Positions 28,401 through 38,157 of a stretch of DNA of 64,000 nucleotides are shown piece by piece. The notes under the pieces are model-generated. The model searched no databases and was not told the DNA's origin. It saw nothing but the letters and a program-made list of their open reading frames with translations. The stretch is taken from positions 186,001-250,000 of the forward strand of contig NZ_CANSMR010000001.1 of NCBI RefSeq assembly GCF_947648125.1, given 5' to 3'. Numbering within the stretch: position 1 is the stretch's first letter; each line of letters begins with the position of its first letter. The position numbers and the translations under genes are program-made. The stretch comes from an uncultured Bradyrhizobium sp. GTDB lineage: Bacteria; Pseudomonadota; Alphaproteobacteria; Rhizobiales; Xanthobacteraceae.

Positions 28401-30312
28401 GTGCAGACACAGCCTGACGATAACCGGAGAAACCGTCGCGTCGATCCTGATGCGGAACGCATCCCAGCACGGCGCAGATGTCGCCATGCGTGAAAAGGAG
28501 CGCGGGATCTGGAAGGCTACGACATGGGCTGAATATGCGGAACAGGTGCTGGCCTGCGCTGCTGGGCTCAACGGACTCGGCGTGAAAAAGGGTGACGCCG
28601 TGCTGATCCTTGGCGACAACCGCGTGCGCCTCTATTGCGGGATGGTGGCGCTGGCCACACTCGGTGTCTACGCAATGCCCGCCTACCCAGGCACGACGCT
28701 CGAAGAGCTCCAGCATTTTGTGGACGAAGCGAAGATCGTGGCCGCGCTCGCCGAGGACCAGGAGCAAGTGGACAAGATTCTGGAACTGCGTGGCGCCGGA
28801 GCTGCGCAGTTGAAGTACATCGTCTATGACGATGGCCGGGGCCTCGGCTTCTACGAAGCGCCGGGGCTGATGTCATGGGAGCATCTCATCGAGATCGGCA
28901 GCCACTGTCTCAATGATGCGCCGGGGTTGCGCGACGACCTGCTCGGCCGTGCCAAGCCTGACGATCCGGCGGTGTTCCTGCATTCGTCAGGCACGACAGG
29001 CAAACCCAAGGGTGTCGTTCTTAGCCAGAAGAATGTGCTCGCGGCAGCCCGGAACGGTCACGCCGCGGGGGCCTTCGATTTTGGAGAGGAGGTGCTGGCC
29101 TATCTGCCGATGGCCTGGGTGGGCGATTATGCAATCACCGTGGCCGCCGCGCTTCTGCTGCGCTTCACCGTCAACGTGCCCGAACGACAGGAAACCGTGC
29201 TGCGCGATATGCGCGAGATCGCGCCGACCTTCTATCTGGCCGCCCCGCGCAGCTGGGACAACGTGTTGACCGCTATCCAGGTCAGCATCGAGAATTCGAC
29301 GCCGCTAAAGAAGCATCTCTATCACTTCTTCATGGACCGGGCCATCGCCGCCGAGCGGCGCAAGCTCGACGGCATGAGCGGTGGCGCGCTGGAGTCTCTT
29401 GGCCGTTTTATCGGCGAGATGCTGATTTTCGGCCCGATCAAGGACCAGTTCGGCATGAGCCGTGTGAAGAACGGCTTTACCGGCGGTGAGGCGATCGGAG
29501 AGGATACGTTCGTCTTCTATCGGGCGCTCGGTATCAAGCTTCGACAACTCTACGGGCAGACCGAGAACAGTGCTATCAATGCGATCCAGGCAAACGACGA
29601 AATCCGTCTCCACACCGTCGGTAAAGCCGCCCCCGGGGTCGAGGTGACAATTGCCGACAACGGCGAAATCCTGCTTCGGGCGGACAGCGTCTTTGCCGGA
29701 TACTACGACGACCCCAACGCTTCGGCCAAAGCCCTCGCGGGCGGTTGGCTGCATACGGGCGATGCCGGCTATCTCGAGAACGACGGCCATCTTGTCGTGC
29801 TGGGTCGCGTCTCGGAAGTAATGCACACCAAAAGCGGGGAACGATATGTGCCCAATTATATCGAGAACCGCCTGAAGTTCAGCCCCTACATAAAGGACGC
29901 GGCCGTGATCGGCGCCGGCCGCGACGAACTGACGGCCATGGTGTGCATTGATTTCGATGCCGTGGGGCACTGGGCCGAAAGGAATGGCGTGCCCTATGTT
30001 TCCTATGCGGACCTGTCGCAGCGCGAAGAGGTGGCCGTGCTGCTGCGCCAGGCATTTCTGCGCGTGAACAACTCCCTTTCCGAGCCCCTTCAGCTCAAAC
30101 GGTTCGTCAGTCTGCACAAGGAATTCGATCCTGACGACGGTGAGATCACGCGCACCCGCAAATTGCGCCGAACGGTCGTTGAGGAGAGATATCAGAAGGT
30201 GATCGCGGCCCTCTATGACGGATCCAGGAAGGTCCACGTCAGCGCTATTGTGACCTATGAGACAGGCGACAGGGGAACGGTCGACCGCACCCTTCCTATC
30301 AGGGAGGTTTAG
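28393..30312 (+). CDS. AMP-dependent long-chain/aryl acyl-CoA synthetase embedded in the ABC operon
   Basis: The 639-residue adenylate-forming enzyme starts at ATG 28393, overlapping the LivG-like stop. The P-loop is HSSGTTGKPKGVVLS (about residues 197-211). The AMP motif is LYGQTENSA and the hinge is WLHTGDAGYLENDGHLVVLGR. A lysine-bearing C-terminal part (ITRTRKLRR) replaces the usual PKT. Ligases of this kind lie between livG and livH in many Rhizobiales and Rhodopseudomonas operons and trap the imported acid as its CoA ester. It probably activates the cluster's substrate. Confidence 0.85.
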   Translation: MAECRHSLTITGETVASILMRNASQHGADVAMREKERGIWKATTWAEYAEQVLACAAGLNGLGVKKGDAVLILGDNRVRLYCGMVALATLGVYAMPAYPGTTLEELQHFVDEAKIVAALAEDQEQVDKILELRGAGAAQLKYIVYDDGRGLGFYEAPGLMSWEHLIEIGSHCLNDAPGLRDDLLGRAKPDDPAVFLHSSGTTGKPKGVVLSQKNVLAAARNGHAAGAFDFGEEVLAYLPMAWVGDYAITVAAALLLRFTVNVPERQETVLRDMREIAPTFYLAAPRSWDNVLTAIQVSIENSTPLKKHLYHFFMDRAIAAERRKLDGMSGGALESLGRFIGEMLIFGPIKDQFGMSRVKNGFTGGEAIGEDTFVFYRALGIKLRQLYGQTENSAINAIQANDEIRLHTVGKAAPGVEVTIADNGEILLRADSVFAGYYDDPNASAKALAGGWLHTGDAGYLENDGHLVVLGRVSEVMHTKSGERYVPNYIENRLKFSPYIKDAAVIGAGRDELTAMVCIDFDAVGHWAERNGVPYVSYADLSQREEVAVLLRQAFLRVNNSLSEPLQLKRFVSLHKEFDPDDGEITRTRKLRRTVVEERYQKVIAALYDGSRKVHVSAIVTYETGDRGTVDRTLPIREV

Positions 30313-31200
30313 ATGGAACTGGCTTTCCTGGCCGAGCTCACGGCAAATGGAGCTCTCACCGGACTGCTCTACTCGCTGTTCGCGATCGGTCTCGTGCTGA
30401 TCTACAAAGCCTCGTCCGTGCCGAACCTTGCGCAGGGCGCGCTCACCATGGTGGGAGCCTATCTCGTGTTGGCACTCGCTCGCGATGCCGGGCTCCCGCT
30501 CTGGGCGGCGATTCCGCTGGCTGCCGTCGCGATGTTTGGTCTCGGTATGGGGATCGAGCGGGTCGCGTTGCGCCGGCTTGCGGGGCGGCCGATCGTGATG
30601 ATTCTCATGATGACCTTGGGGATCGATATCTTCCTGCGCGGCACGACGCTCGCGATCTGGGGTGGCACCTCTCGCTCCTTCGATCTGGGCGTCAGTTCCG
30701 ACCCTCTCTTCCTCGGCGACATCCTGATCAGCCGCATCAACCTGGTCGGCGCTGCCGCGGCGGTCTTGTTGTTCGTGGTCTTCGTCATGTTCTTCCGGAC
30801 ACGCCTGGGTACCCGCTTGCGCGCGATAGCGGACGATTACATGGCCTCTTGGTCCGTCGGCATTTCGGTCGAGCGCGGCGTGGGCCTGTCCTGGGGGCTC
30901 GCTTCCATCGTCGCGGTAGCGGCGGGCATCATATGGGGCGAGATTCAGGGCGTCGATCAGTCCCTGTCGCTCCTGCTGCTCAAGGGGCTCACCGTAGCTG
31001 TTCTGGGTGGTCTGGACAGCATATTCGGCGCGATGCTCGCCGGGCTCATTCTGGGCATCGTCGAGAATGTGGGATCTACCTATCTGGATCCGCTCGTCGG
31101 AGGAGGCAGCCGTGACCTGATCGTGGCCGCAGTGCTCATCCTGACTGTCATGGTTCGACCCCACGGTCTGTTTGGCCGTCATGATATCGAAAGGGTTTGA
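30313..31200 (+). CDS. livH: Branched-chain-type ABC transporter permease (LivH-like)
   Basis: A 295-residue inner-membrane protein with about eight hydrophobic segments. The early motif is NLAQGALTMVGAYL and the conserved coupling motif ADDYMASWSVGISV lies near residues 174-187. The late part is LLLKGLTVAVLGGLDSIFGAMLAG. Length and motif order match LivH. It begins directly after the ligase stop and overlaps the region just before LivM, so one transcript is expected. Confidence 0.85.
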   Translation: MELAFLAELTANGALTGLLYSLFAIGLVLIYKASSVPNLAQGALTMVGAYLVLALARDAGLPLWAAIPLAAVAMFGLGMGIERVALRRLAGRPIVMILMMTLGIDIFLRGTTLAIWGGTSRSFDLGVSSDPLFLGDILISRINLVGAAAAVLLFVVFVMFFRTRLGTRLRAIADDYMASWSVGISVERGVGLSWGLASIVAVAAGIIWGEIQGVDQSLSLLLLKGLTVAVLGGLDSIFGAMLAGLILGIVENVGSTYLDPLVGGGSRDLIVAAVLILTVMVRPHGLFGRHDIERV

Positions 31201-31204
31201 CGCG

Positions 31205-32278
31205 ATGTTTTACCGGTTATCTGGTGTACATCACGCCAGCTACATGTCCGACAGTCGGCTCTACAAGATTCCGGCCGACAGGAATCTTGCATTATTCTTC
31301 TTGGCGCTCGGCCTGGCAGCGCCGTTCCTTTTCGGATCGCTGTACCTCAACAGCTATGTATTGCCGTGGCTTGTTTGGACCGCGGCGGCGCTCGGGCTCA
31401 ACATGGTGACAGGTTGGGCTGGCCAACTGCATCTCGGCTATGCGGCGGTGATGGCCGTGGGCGCGTATTCGGCTGTCCACGCGGCCAAGTTCGGAGTGCC
31501 CTGGGAATTCGCGCTCTTGATCGGTGGAATCTCCGCCTCGGTCATTGGCAGCCTGTTCGCATTCGCGGCCCTGCGGGTGAAGGGCCTCTATCTGGCTTTG
31601 ACCACGCTCGCGATGCAGTTCGTGATGGATTGGGTTCTAACCCATTCGCCAACGATCTCGGGTGGTTCGCATGCGTCGCTGCAGGCACCCACATTCGCTC
31701 TTCTGGGTCAGAAGATTACGTCGGATACCGGCCTGTACTATGTCGCTTTCGGTTGGTGCCTCCTCGTCACAATCTTCATGCTGAATCTGCGCCGGACCGG
31801 TCTAGGCCGCGCGCTTGTGGCCGTCCGGGAGAAGGACTATGCGGCGGCCGTTCTCGGCGTGAACAGCTTCTACTACAAGTTCGTAGCCTTCGCGACCTCC
31901 TCCTTCATCGGCGGTGTCAGCGGCGCGATCCTTGTTGCCACATTCTTTTTCCTCGCCGCGCCCGAGCAGTTTTCGGTCGCTGTGTCGATCCAAGCTCTGG
32001 CCATGATCATTGTCGGCGGCCTGGGCAGCATCATAGGCACCTATTTTGGCGTTGCGCTCATCTTGTTGATGCCCAGCATCGTCAACGGGATCGTAGCAGG
32101 AGGAGCGTCGACGCTCGGGCTGAAACTGAACGTCGAATCGCTGGCCCATATTCCGAACGCGGTCTACGGCGCCCTCATCATCATTATCCTGATGATCGAG
32201 CCGCTTGGGCTGGGCAAGCTTTATGGCAACATTCGAGATTACCTGATCTTGTGGCCCTTTGACCAACTTAAGAAGTAG
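31205..32278 (+). CDS. livM: Branched-chain-type ABC transporter permease (LivM-like)
   Basis: A permease of 357 residues from ATG 31205 (MFYRLSGVHHASYMSD). An in-frame ATG at 31172 would add 11 residues inside livH. I prefer 31205 because homologues in similar operons start with MFYR. The motifs LGLNMVTGWAGQLHLGYAAVMAVGAY and VREKDYAAAVLGVNSFYYK (EAA-like coupling loop) identify LivM. About nine membrane spans are visible. It forms the translocation pore with LivH. Confidence 0.85.
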   Translation: MFYRLSGVHHASYMSDSRLYKIPADRNLALFFLALGLAAPFLFGSLYLNSYVLPWLVWTAAALGLNMVTGWAGQLHLGYAAVMAVGAYSAVHAAKFGVPWEFALLIGGISASVIGSLFAFAALRVKGLYLALTTLAMQFVMDWVLTHSPTISGGSHASLQAPTFALLGQKITSDTGLYYVAFGWCLLVTIFMLNLRRTGLGRALVAVREKDYAAAVLGVNSFYYKFVAFATSSFIGGVSGAILVATFFFLAAPEQFSVAVSIQALAMIIVGGLGSIIGTYFGVALILLMPSIVNGIVAGGASTLGLKLNVESLAHIPNAVYGALIIIILMIEPLGLGKLYGNIRDYLILWPFDQLKK

Positions 32279-32285
32279 GCAGCAG

Positions 32286-33104
32286 ATGACCCCGGCTCCC
32301 GACAAAGAAGCGGCCAAGATCCTGTCGACGAACAGTATTGAGGTCCTCTACGACAACGTCATGTTAGCGATCAAAGGAGTTTCCATCCAAGTTCCGAAAG
32401 GTGGGATGGTGGCGTTGCTCGGGTCCAATGGAGCCGGAAAGAGCACGACGTTGAAGGCAATCAGCGGCCTTCTCAAGGCCGAGCGTGGACGTGTTAGCCG
32501 GGGCGAGATTAGTTTCGAAGGCACGCTGATCACCGATCTTCCCGCGCAACAGCGTGTGGAGATGGGGATTTGCCATGTGATCGAAGGCCGTCGTGTTTTC
32601 GAGCACTTGACGCCCGACGAAAATCTCGACGCGGCTGCGCCGATGTCGATGACACGGGCGACCCTGAATGCGGAGAAGCAGAAGATCTATGAATATTTCC
32701 CGCGCCTGGCCGAACGGAAGAACTCCCAAGCGGGATATCTCTCAGGCGGCGAGCAGCAAATGCTGGCGATCGGCCGCGCGTTGATGACCCAGCCGCGGTT
32801 GCTGATGCTCGATGAACCTAGTCTGGGCCTGGCACCTTTCTTGGTAGCCGAAATCTTCAACATCATCAAGAAGATCAACAAGGTTCACGGGCTATCGGTT
32901 TTGCTGGTCGAGCAGAACGCATTGGCCGCCCTAGAGATCGTGTCCGACGGTTATCTTATCGAGAACGGTCGCGTCGTCATGCATGACACCGCGCAAGCCC
33001 TGAAATCGAATTCCGACATTCAGGAATTCTATCTTGGCGGAGGTTCAGCCACAAACTTCCATGACATCAAACACTACAGTCGGCGCAAACGTTGGCTGAG
33101 TTGA
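32286..33104 (+). CDS. livF: Branched-chain-type ABC transporter ATP-binding protein (LivF-like)
   Basis: A 272-residue ATPase from ATG 32286; the frame extends upstream to 32259 inside livM. Walker A is GSNGAGKST, the signature YLSGGEQQML, Walker B LLMLDEPSLGLAP and the switch region LLVEQNALAAL. The signature and length are those of LivF. A basic tail (HYSRRKRWLS) extends past the usual end. It is the second nucleotide-binding subunit of the importer. Confidence 0.85.
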   Translation: MTPAPDKEAAKILSTNSIEVLYDNVMLAIKGVSIQVPKGGMVALLGSNGAGKSTTLKAISGLLKAERGRVSRGEISFEGTLITDLPAQQRVEMGICHVIEGRRVFEHLTPDENLDAAAPMSMTRATLNAEKQKIYEYFPRLAERKNSQAGYLSGGEQQMLAIGRALMTQPRLLMLDEPSLGLAPFLVAEIFNIIKKINKVHGLSVLLVEQNALAALEIVSDGYLIENGRVVMHDTAQALKSNSDIQEFYLGGGSATNFHDIKHYSRRKRWLS

Positions 33105-33138
33105 CGCGGCTAAATTCAAGACAGACTGGGAGAATGAA

Positions 33139-34386
33139 ATGCAATCAATCGGAAGACCACTGTTTTTGGCCTTACTAGCCGCCGGACTTATGTCGGTGCC
33201 CGCCGAGGCGGCCGATCCCGAACCGTTCAGAATCGGTGTTTGCTACGATCTGAGCAAGGCCTACACCTTCGCTACGCCGCAGGTCTCGCAGGCAGCCCTC
33301 GATCTCGCCGATCTCGTCAACCTGAAAGGCGGGATCGATGGGGCGCCGGTGAAGGTGATCGTGCGCGACCATGGCAACGAGCCGCAGCGAGGGGTGGAAT
33401 GCTATGAACAGCTCAAGCGCGAGGGCGTCTTCGTCTTCGACACCCTTTCCACCCCGGTTTCGATGGCGATCTTGCCGCGTGCGATGAAGGATCAGCGCAT
33501 CCTGATGCAATCGCTCGTCGGCCGGGGCGACGCCGTTGACGGTACGGTGTTCAAATGGGTTTACCCCGTTGGCCCGACGTATTGGGGGCAGGCGGCCAAC
33601 GACATCGCCTACATCAAGCAGCTGCACGACGGAAATCTTTCGGGCGTGAAGGTCGGCTTCGTCTACTTCGACTATCCCTTCGGTCAGGAGCCGATCGAGA
33701 TTCTCAAGACGCTGTCCGAAAAGGAAGGATTCGAGTTGATCCTTTATCCGGTTCCGTTGCCCGGGAACGATCAGGCAGGCGTGTGGTCGAAGGTGCGCCG
33801 GGACAAGCCCGATCACATTATCAGTTGGATGCTCGCGGGGGCGCATGTAGTTGCAGCAAAGGAAATGAAGCGCAACGGCATCCCTATAGAGAAATACATC
33901 TCGGTCAATTGGTTGAACGAGGTCGATATTGCGAACATTGGCGCGGAGGCAGCGAAGGGAATTAAGCGCGGCACGAATGTTGTCGGCGGTCAGAATGTCG
34001 CGCTCTATAAAGAGATCATGGCCGAAATTTACGACAAAGGGAAAGGCAATGGGCCAGTCGAGAAAACCCGGGACGTCCTCTATAATACGGGCCTTGCGAT
34101 GTATTCGATCGTGTTCGAAGCCGCGCGTAAGGCGGTCGCTATCCACGGCCACCCGATCACCGCCGAATCCTACAAGGCCGGGCTAGAGAAGATCGAGAAT
34201 TATGACGCTAGTGGCCTGATGGCGCCCATCACCGTGACGGCGGATGATCACGGGGGTGGCGGGCGTACGCGCATCGAGATGTGGGACGGCAAGACCTGGG
34301 TTCCGCAGACCGATTGGCTTGCCAGCTACCAGAACATCGTCTGGCAGGTCGTGAAGGCCAGCTCTTCCAGGTTCAAGGGCAATTGA
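33139..34386 (+). CDS. Periplasmic substrate-binding protein of the ABC importer (copy 1)
   Basis: A 415-residue Leu/Ile/Val-type (Peripla_BP_6) binding protein. An N-terminal signal peptide, about 24 residues (LALLAAGLMSVPAEAA|DPEPF), exports it to the periplasm. Mature features include RIGVCYDLSKAYTF, IVRDHGNEPQRGVECYEQLKREGV and VGRGDAVDG in the cleft. It is followed by a close paralogue. In this operon type, binding proteins collect aromatic or aliphatic acids rather than amino acids; the ligand here is unknown. Confidence 0.85.
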   Translation: MQSIGRPLFLALLAAGLMSVPAEAADPEPFRIGVCYDLSKAYTFATPQVSQAALDLADLVNLKGGIDGAPVKVIVRDHGNEPQRGVECYEQLKREGVFVFDTLSTPVSMAILPRAMKDQRILMQSLVGRGDAVDGTVFKWVYPVGPTYWGQAANDIAYIKQLHDGNLSGVKVGFVYFDYPFGQEPIEILKTLSEKEGFELILYPVPLPGNDQAGVWSKVRRDKPDHIISWMLAGAHVVAAKEMKRNGIPIEKYISVNWLNEVDIANIGAEAAKGIKRGTNVVGGQNVALYKEIMAEIYDKGKGNGPVEKTRDVLYNTGLAMYSIVFEAARKAVAIHGHPITAESYKAGLEKIENYDASGLMAPITVTADDHGGGGRTRIEMWDGKTWVPQTDWLASYQNIVWQVVKASSSRFKGN

Positions 34387-34470
34387 CGTGGCAAGCGCAT
34401 CAGCCGCGCCAACAACAACTGATCGACGGGCTAATAGAGCAGGCAAACAATAGGAAACTGGAGGTTCAAC

Positions 34471-35715
34471 GTGACTATTCATCGCACGATAAAGGCCCTG
34501 ACTGTCGCAACCCTTCTCGGGATGGCAGGTCAGACCGCCTCGGCCCAGGAAGCTATCCGTATCGGTGCATGCCTCGATCTCAGCAAAGCATACACCTTCG
34601 TCTCGCCGCAGGTGGCTCAGGCAGCTCAGGATCTCGCCAAGTATGTGAACCAGAGCGGAGGCATTGGCGGTCATCCGGTCGAAATCATCGTCCGGGACCA
34701 CGGTAACGAGCCGCAGCGCGGTGTGGAATGTTACGAACAGCTCAAGCGTGAGGGCGTGTTCATCTTTAACTTCCTCTCGACTCCCGTGACCAACGCAGTG
34801 CTGCCGCGTGCGATGAAGGATGGCAACATCGTGATGCAATCCTTCGTCGGCCGTGGGGATGCCGTGGACGGGGAAGTTTTCAAGTGGATATTCCCCGTGG
34901 GCCCCACCTATTGGCAGCAAGCAGCCAACGATGTCGCCTTTATCAAAGGCCGGTTGGGTGGCAAGCTGACCGGCGCCAAGATCGGTTTCATTTATCTCGA
35001 CTATCCCTTCGGTCAAGAGCCGATCGAAGTTCTAAAAACCCTTTCCAAGGCCGAGGGTTTTGATCTGAAGCTCTATCCAGTGCCTCTCCCAGGCAGTGAC
35101 CAAGCGAGCGCTTGGACGCAAATGCGCCGCGACAAGCCCGACTACGTGATCAGCTGGATTCTTGCCGGCGGACACGTCGTGGCTTTCAAGGAGATGAAAC
35201 GTAACGGCTTCCCGATCGACAAATACCTGTCGGTGAACTGGCTGAATGAGGTCGACATCAGGAATATCGGTGACGAAGCGGCCAAGGGAATCCTTCGAGG
35301 CACCAACGTTGCGGGCGGCCAGGAAGTACCACTCGTCAAGACCTTGCTCGAGAACCTGTATTCCAAAGGCCAGGGTAGCGGACCGGAAACGTCGGTGCGC
35401 GATGTCTACTACAACACAGGCTTGGCTATCTACGCCCCAGCCTTCGAGGCTGCTCGAATTGCAATAAAGAAATACGGCTGGCCGCTGAACGCTGAAAAGA
35501 TGAAAGATGGATATGAATCCATTAAAAACTTTGACGGCAGCGGCGTGATGTCGCCGATCACGGTGACCGCAAAGGATCACGGTGGCGGTGGCAAGACGCG
35601 AGTTGAGCAGTGGGACGGAAAAAGCTGGGTTCCGCTCAGCGACTGGAGCGCGGATTACACCGATGTGGTCTGGAAATTGATCAAGGAGAATTCGTCAAAA
35701 TTCAAGGTTGAGTGA
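34471..35715 (+). CDS. Periplasmic substrate-binding protein of the ABC importer (copy 2)
   Basis: A 414-residue paralogue of the preceding gene. It starts at GTG 34471 with CTGGAGG upstream and has a signal peptide ending near MAGQTASAQ. Long shared stretches such as RDHGNEPQRGVECYEQLKRE and KEMKRNG show a tandem duplication, with clearly more than half of positions identical by eye. Divergence lies partly in cleft-lining segments, so the two may have different ligands. A strong hairpin follows at 35724. Confidence 0.85.
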   Translation: MTIHRTIKALTVATLLGMAGQTASAQEAIRIGACLDLSKAYTFVSPQVAQAAQDLAKYVNQSGGIGGHPVEIIVRDHGNEPQRGVECYEQLKREGVFIFNFLSTPVTNAVLPRAMKDGNIVMQSFVGRGDAVDGEVFKWIFPVGPTYWQQAANDVAFIKGRLGGKLTGAKIGFIYLDYPFGQEPIEVLKTLSKAEGFDLKLYPVPLPGSDQASAWTQMRRDKPDYVISWILAGGHVVAFKEMKRNGFPIDKYLSVNWLNEVDIRNIGDEAAKGILRGTNVAGGQEVPLVKTLLENLYSKGQGSGPETSVRDVYYNTGLAIYAPAFEAARIAIKKYGWPLNAEKMKDGYESIKNFDGSGVMSPITVTAKDHGGGGKTRVEQWDGKSWVPLSDWSADYTDVVWKLIKENSSKFKVE

Positions 35716-35723
35716 CTGGGAGC

Positions 35724-35752
35724 GGCCTGCGCGCATCTCGAGTGCGCAGGCC
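35724..35752 (+). terminator. Intercistronic hairpin after the binding-protein genes
   Basis: A perfect 9-bp stem GGCCTGCGC / GCGCAGGCC with an 11-nt loop starts 8 bp after the stop. No T-run follows, so it is more likely an mRNA-stabilising or partial attenuating hairpin than a full terminator. Confidence 0.5.
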
Positions 35753-35802
35753 CTGCCAGCGCTCAATGCTCGTCTCAAGACCAATACTTCAAGGATCAAG
35801 TA

Positions 35803-36585
35803 ATGGAACCCAACCCGATCCAAGTGTCCGTAGACGGAGGTATCGCCACCGTCTGCATCAACCGGCCCCAGCGCAAGAACGCGCTGTCGATCGCTGCGGC
35901 GAACGGGTTGACTGATTCATGGGAGCGGATCGAGGCCGACGATACGGTTAGAGTTGCGATCCTGACTTCGGCAGACTGCGGCGTGTTCAGCGCAGGTCTC
36001 GATCTGAAGGAAGCAGCCGAGATAGCGCGCCAGGAGGGCGTCGACATTCTCAGCAAGATGCGCGACCCGTTTCACGAAACGATGCGCGCCTGCCGCAAGC
36101 CGATCATTGCTGCAATGACTGGCTCTCTGATGGCCGGCGGGATGATGCTGACGCTGAACTGCGATTTGCGGGTCGGGCTCAAGGGAACCAAGGTCGGGAT
36201 CACCGAAGTCAAGATCGGCCGTGGCTCGCCTTGGGCTGCGCCGGCGCTATCGATGCTTCCTCAGCCGATCCTGATGGAGATTGTCCTGACGGGCGATCTG
36301 ATGCCGATCGAGCGCCTGCACGACTACGGCTTCACCAACTACCTCGAAGACACGCCTGACGCGGTGCGCGCCCGTGCCCGCGATCTCGCAACCCGCATCG
36401 CCAGAGGCGCGCCGCTGTCGGTGATCGCGGCCAAGGCCAGTGTGCGGGCGACGATGGATCTGGGGTGTGCCGGTGGGCTGGAAGAGGGCAAGCGTCTTCA
36501 CGAGATCGTCTATGCCAGCCAGGACGCCGTCGAGGGGCCCCGCGCCTTTGCCGAAAGACGCGCGCCGGTCTGGCAGGGCAGATAG
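35803..36585 (+). CDS. Enoyl-CoA hydratase/isomerase family protein
   Basis: A 260-residue crotonase-fold protein from ATG 35803. ICINRPQRKNALS and FSAGLDLKEAAEI give the first oxyanion loop; GSLMAGGMMLTLNCDLRVG gives the second. At the two usual Glu positions it has Gly-Met context and GITEVKIGRG with one Glu kept, so isomerase or hydratase activity is possible. It lies downstream of the binding proteins after a hairpin and ahead of a second, broken crotonase. Confidence 0.8.
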   Translation: MEPNPIQVSVDGGIATVCINRPQRKNALSIAAANGLTDSWERIEADDTVRVAILTSADCGVFSAGLDLKEAAEIARQEGVDILSKMRDPFHETMRACRKPIIAAMTGSLMAGGMMLTLNCDLRVGLKGTKVGITEVKIGRGSPWAAPALSMLPQPILMEIVLTGDLMPIERLHDYGFTNYLEDTPDAVRARARDLATRIARGAPLSVIAAKASVRATMDLGCAGGLEEGKRLHEIVYASQDAVEGPRAFAERRAPVWQGR

Positions 36586-36595
36586 AGAACCTGCG

Positions 36596-37364
36596 ATGAC
36601 CGACCTGATGCGCATGGTCCGCGAAGGGCCCATCGGCATTTTGCGATTTGTCTGCCCCGCAATCCCCACAGTCTCGATCGTCGATGCGCTGATCCGTAAG
36701 CTCGATGAGGCGGAGCTGGATAGCACGATACGTGCGGTGGTCATGACAGGCGACGAGCATTTCTCAAGCGGCGGAGATCTGGTCGGCTTCCGCACCGAGA
36801 CCGCCAAGGGCGGCCGCGCCACGCACGAACTGGTGGATCGCGTTCACAGAGGCGGGCGCGGGGCCAACAGGTTCCGCAAGCCACTCGTCGCGGCCGTCGA
36901 CGGTGTTGCTTTTCAACGCCAGCATGAGTCTTGCCTTGTCTGCCGATGTCGTAGTCGCGGCCGAAGATGCGCGAGCCTGCGAGGTCTTTGCGCGGGTCGG
37001 CGGATGCCCCGACACTGGATCGAACTGGCTGCTGCAACAGCGCGCCGGGGCCGGGGTGGCGCGCCTGCTGGCGATGACAGGACGGGAGATTTCCGGCAAG
37101 ACCGCGCGCGAGCTGGGCGTCGTCGAGGAACACGTGCCGGCCGAGAGGACCGAGGAAACGGCCATCGCCATTGCCCGCGAGATGGCCGCGCATTTGATGT
37201 ATGGCAAAGAGATGGTCAAGCGCGTGATGCGCAGCACTGCCGTGTGTTCCTATACGAAGCGCTCGAAATCGAGCGTGACGCGCAGACTGCTCTGGCCCCA
37301 CGATTTCTGCGAAGCGATGGAGACCTTCGAGCAAAAGCGTCCACCGCGTCTCCGCGATTGCTGA
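36596..37364 (+). pseudogene. Enoyl-CoA hydratase family gene with several frameshifts
   Basis: It begins MTDLMRMVREGPIGILRFVC at ATG 36596 and reaches VMTGDEHFSSGGDLVGF and FRKPLVAAVDGVAF. One extra T in the TTTT near 36910 moves the homology to the frame NASMSLALSADVVVAAEDARA. Near 37230 it returns ([17 protein letters not shown]) and near 37300 it shifts again ([14 protein letters not shown]). At least three indels point to decay, or to low sequence quality here. Intact it would be a paralogue of the preceding crotonase. Confidence 0.7.
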
Positions 37365-37407
37365 CAGCATCCCGGAACATGTCAACTTGCCCAAGGAGAA
37401 ACGCACG

Positions 37408-38157
37408 ATGAAGGTGCTCGTGGCCGTCAAACGCGTGGTCGATTACAACGTCAAGGTCCGCGTCAAGGGCGATGGATCGGGCGTTGAACTCGCCAACGTC
37501 AAGATGTCGATGAACCCGTTCGACGAAATCGCGGTCGAGGAAGCGCTGCGCCTGAAGGAAGGCGGCAAGGCCACCGAGGTCGTTGTGGTGTCCATTGGTC
37601 CGGCGCAGGCGTCGGAAACGATCCGCACCGGTCTCGCCATGGGCGCCGACCGCGGCATCCTGGTGAAGGCCGACGGCAATGTCGAGCCGCTGGCGGTTGC
37701 CAAGATCCTGAAGAAGGTCGCCGACGAAGAGCAGCCGGGCCTGATCATTCTCGGCAAGCAGGCGATCGACGACGACTCGAACCAGACCGGCCAGATGCTG
37801 GCCGCGCTGCTCGGCTGGTCGCAGGCGACGTTCGCCTCCAAGCTCGAGGTCGAAGGGGCCGACTTCAAGGTCACGCGCGAGGTCGATGGCGGCCTGCAGA
37901 CCGTGAAGCTGAAGGGACCGGCAATCGTCACCACCGATCTCCGCCTCAACGAGCCGCGCTATGCCTCGCTGCCGAACATCATGAAGGCGAAGAAGAAGCC
38001 GATCGCGGACAAGACCGTCGCCGATTACGGCGTCGACGTCGCCGCGCGTCTTGAAGTTCTCAAGACGACGGAGCCACCGGGCCGCAAGGCGGGCGTCAAG
38101 GTCAAGGACGTCGCCGAGCTGGTGTCGAAACTCAAGAACGAAGCCGGGGTGCTCTGA
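37408..38157 (+). CDS. etfB: Electron transfer flavoprotein beta subunit
   Basis: A 249-residue ETF-beta from ATG 37408 with AAGGAG upstream. It starts [20 protein letters not shown]. The AMP-binding region has [20 protein letters not shown] and the recognition loop [18 protein letters not shown] contacts dehydrogenases. With EtfA it accepts electrons from the acyl-CoA dehydrogenases encoded nearby and passes them to ETF-ubiquinone oxidoreductase. The sequence looks like the housekeeping alphaproteobacterial form. The start and stop overlap with etfA indicates coupling. Confidence 0.95.
   Translation: MKVLVAVKRVVDYNVKVRVKGDGSGVELANVKMSMNPFDEIAVEEALRLKEGGKATEVVVVSIGPAQASETIRTGLAMGADRGILVKADGNVEPLAVAKILKKVADEEQPGLIILGKQAIDDDSNQTGQMLAALLGWSQATFASKLEVEGADFKVTREVDGGLQTVKLKGPAIVTTDLRLNEPRYASLPNIMKAKKKPIADKTVADYGVDVAARLEVLKTTEPPGRKAGVKVKDVAELVSKLKNEAGVL

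Noticed and set aside
29305-31182. 625-codon minus-strand frame opposite the CoA ligase and LivH
   Set aside because: It is a long shadow frame rich in Asp, Glu, His and Gln with no family motif; the plus-strand genes are unmistakable.
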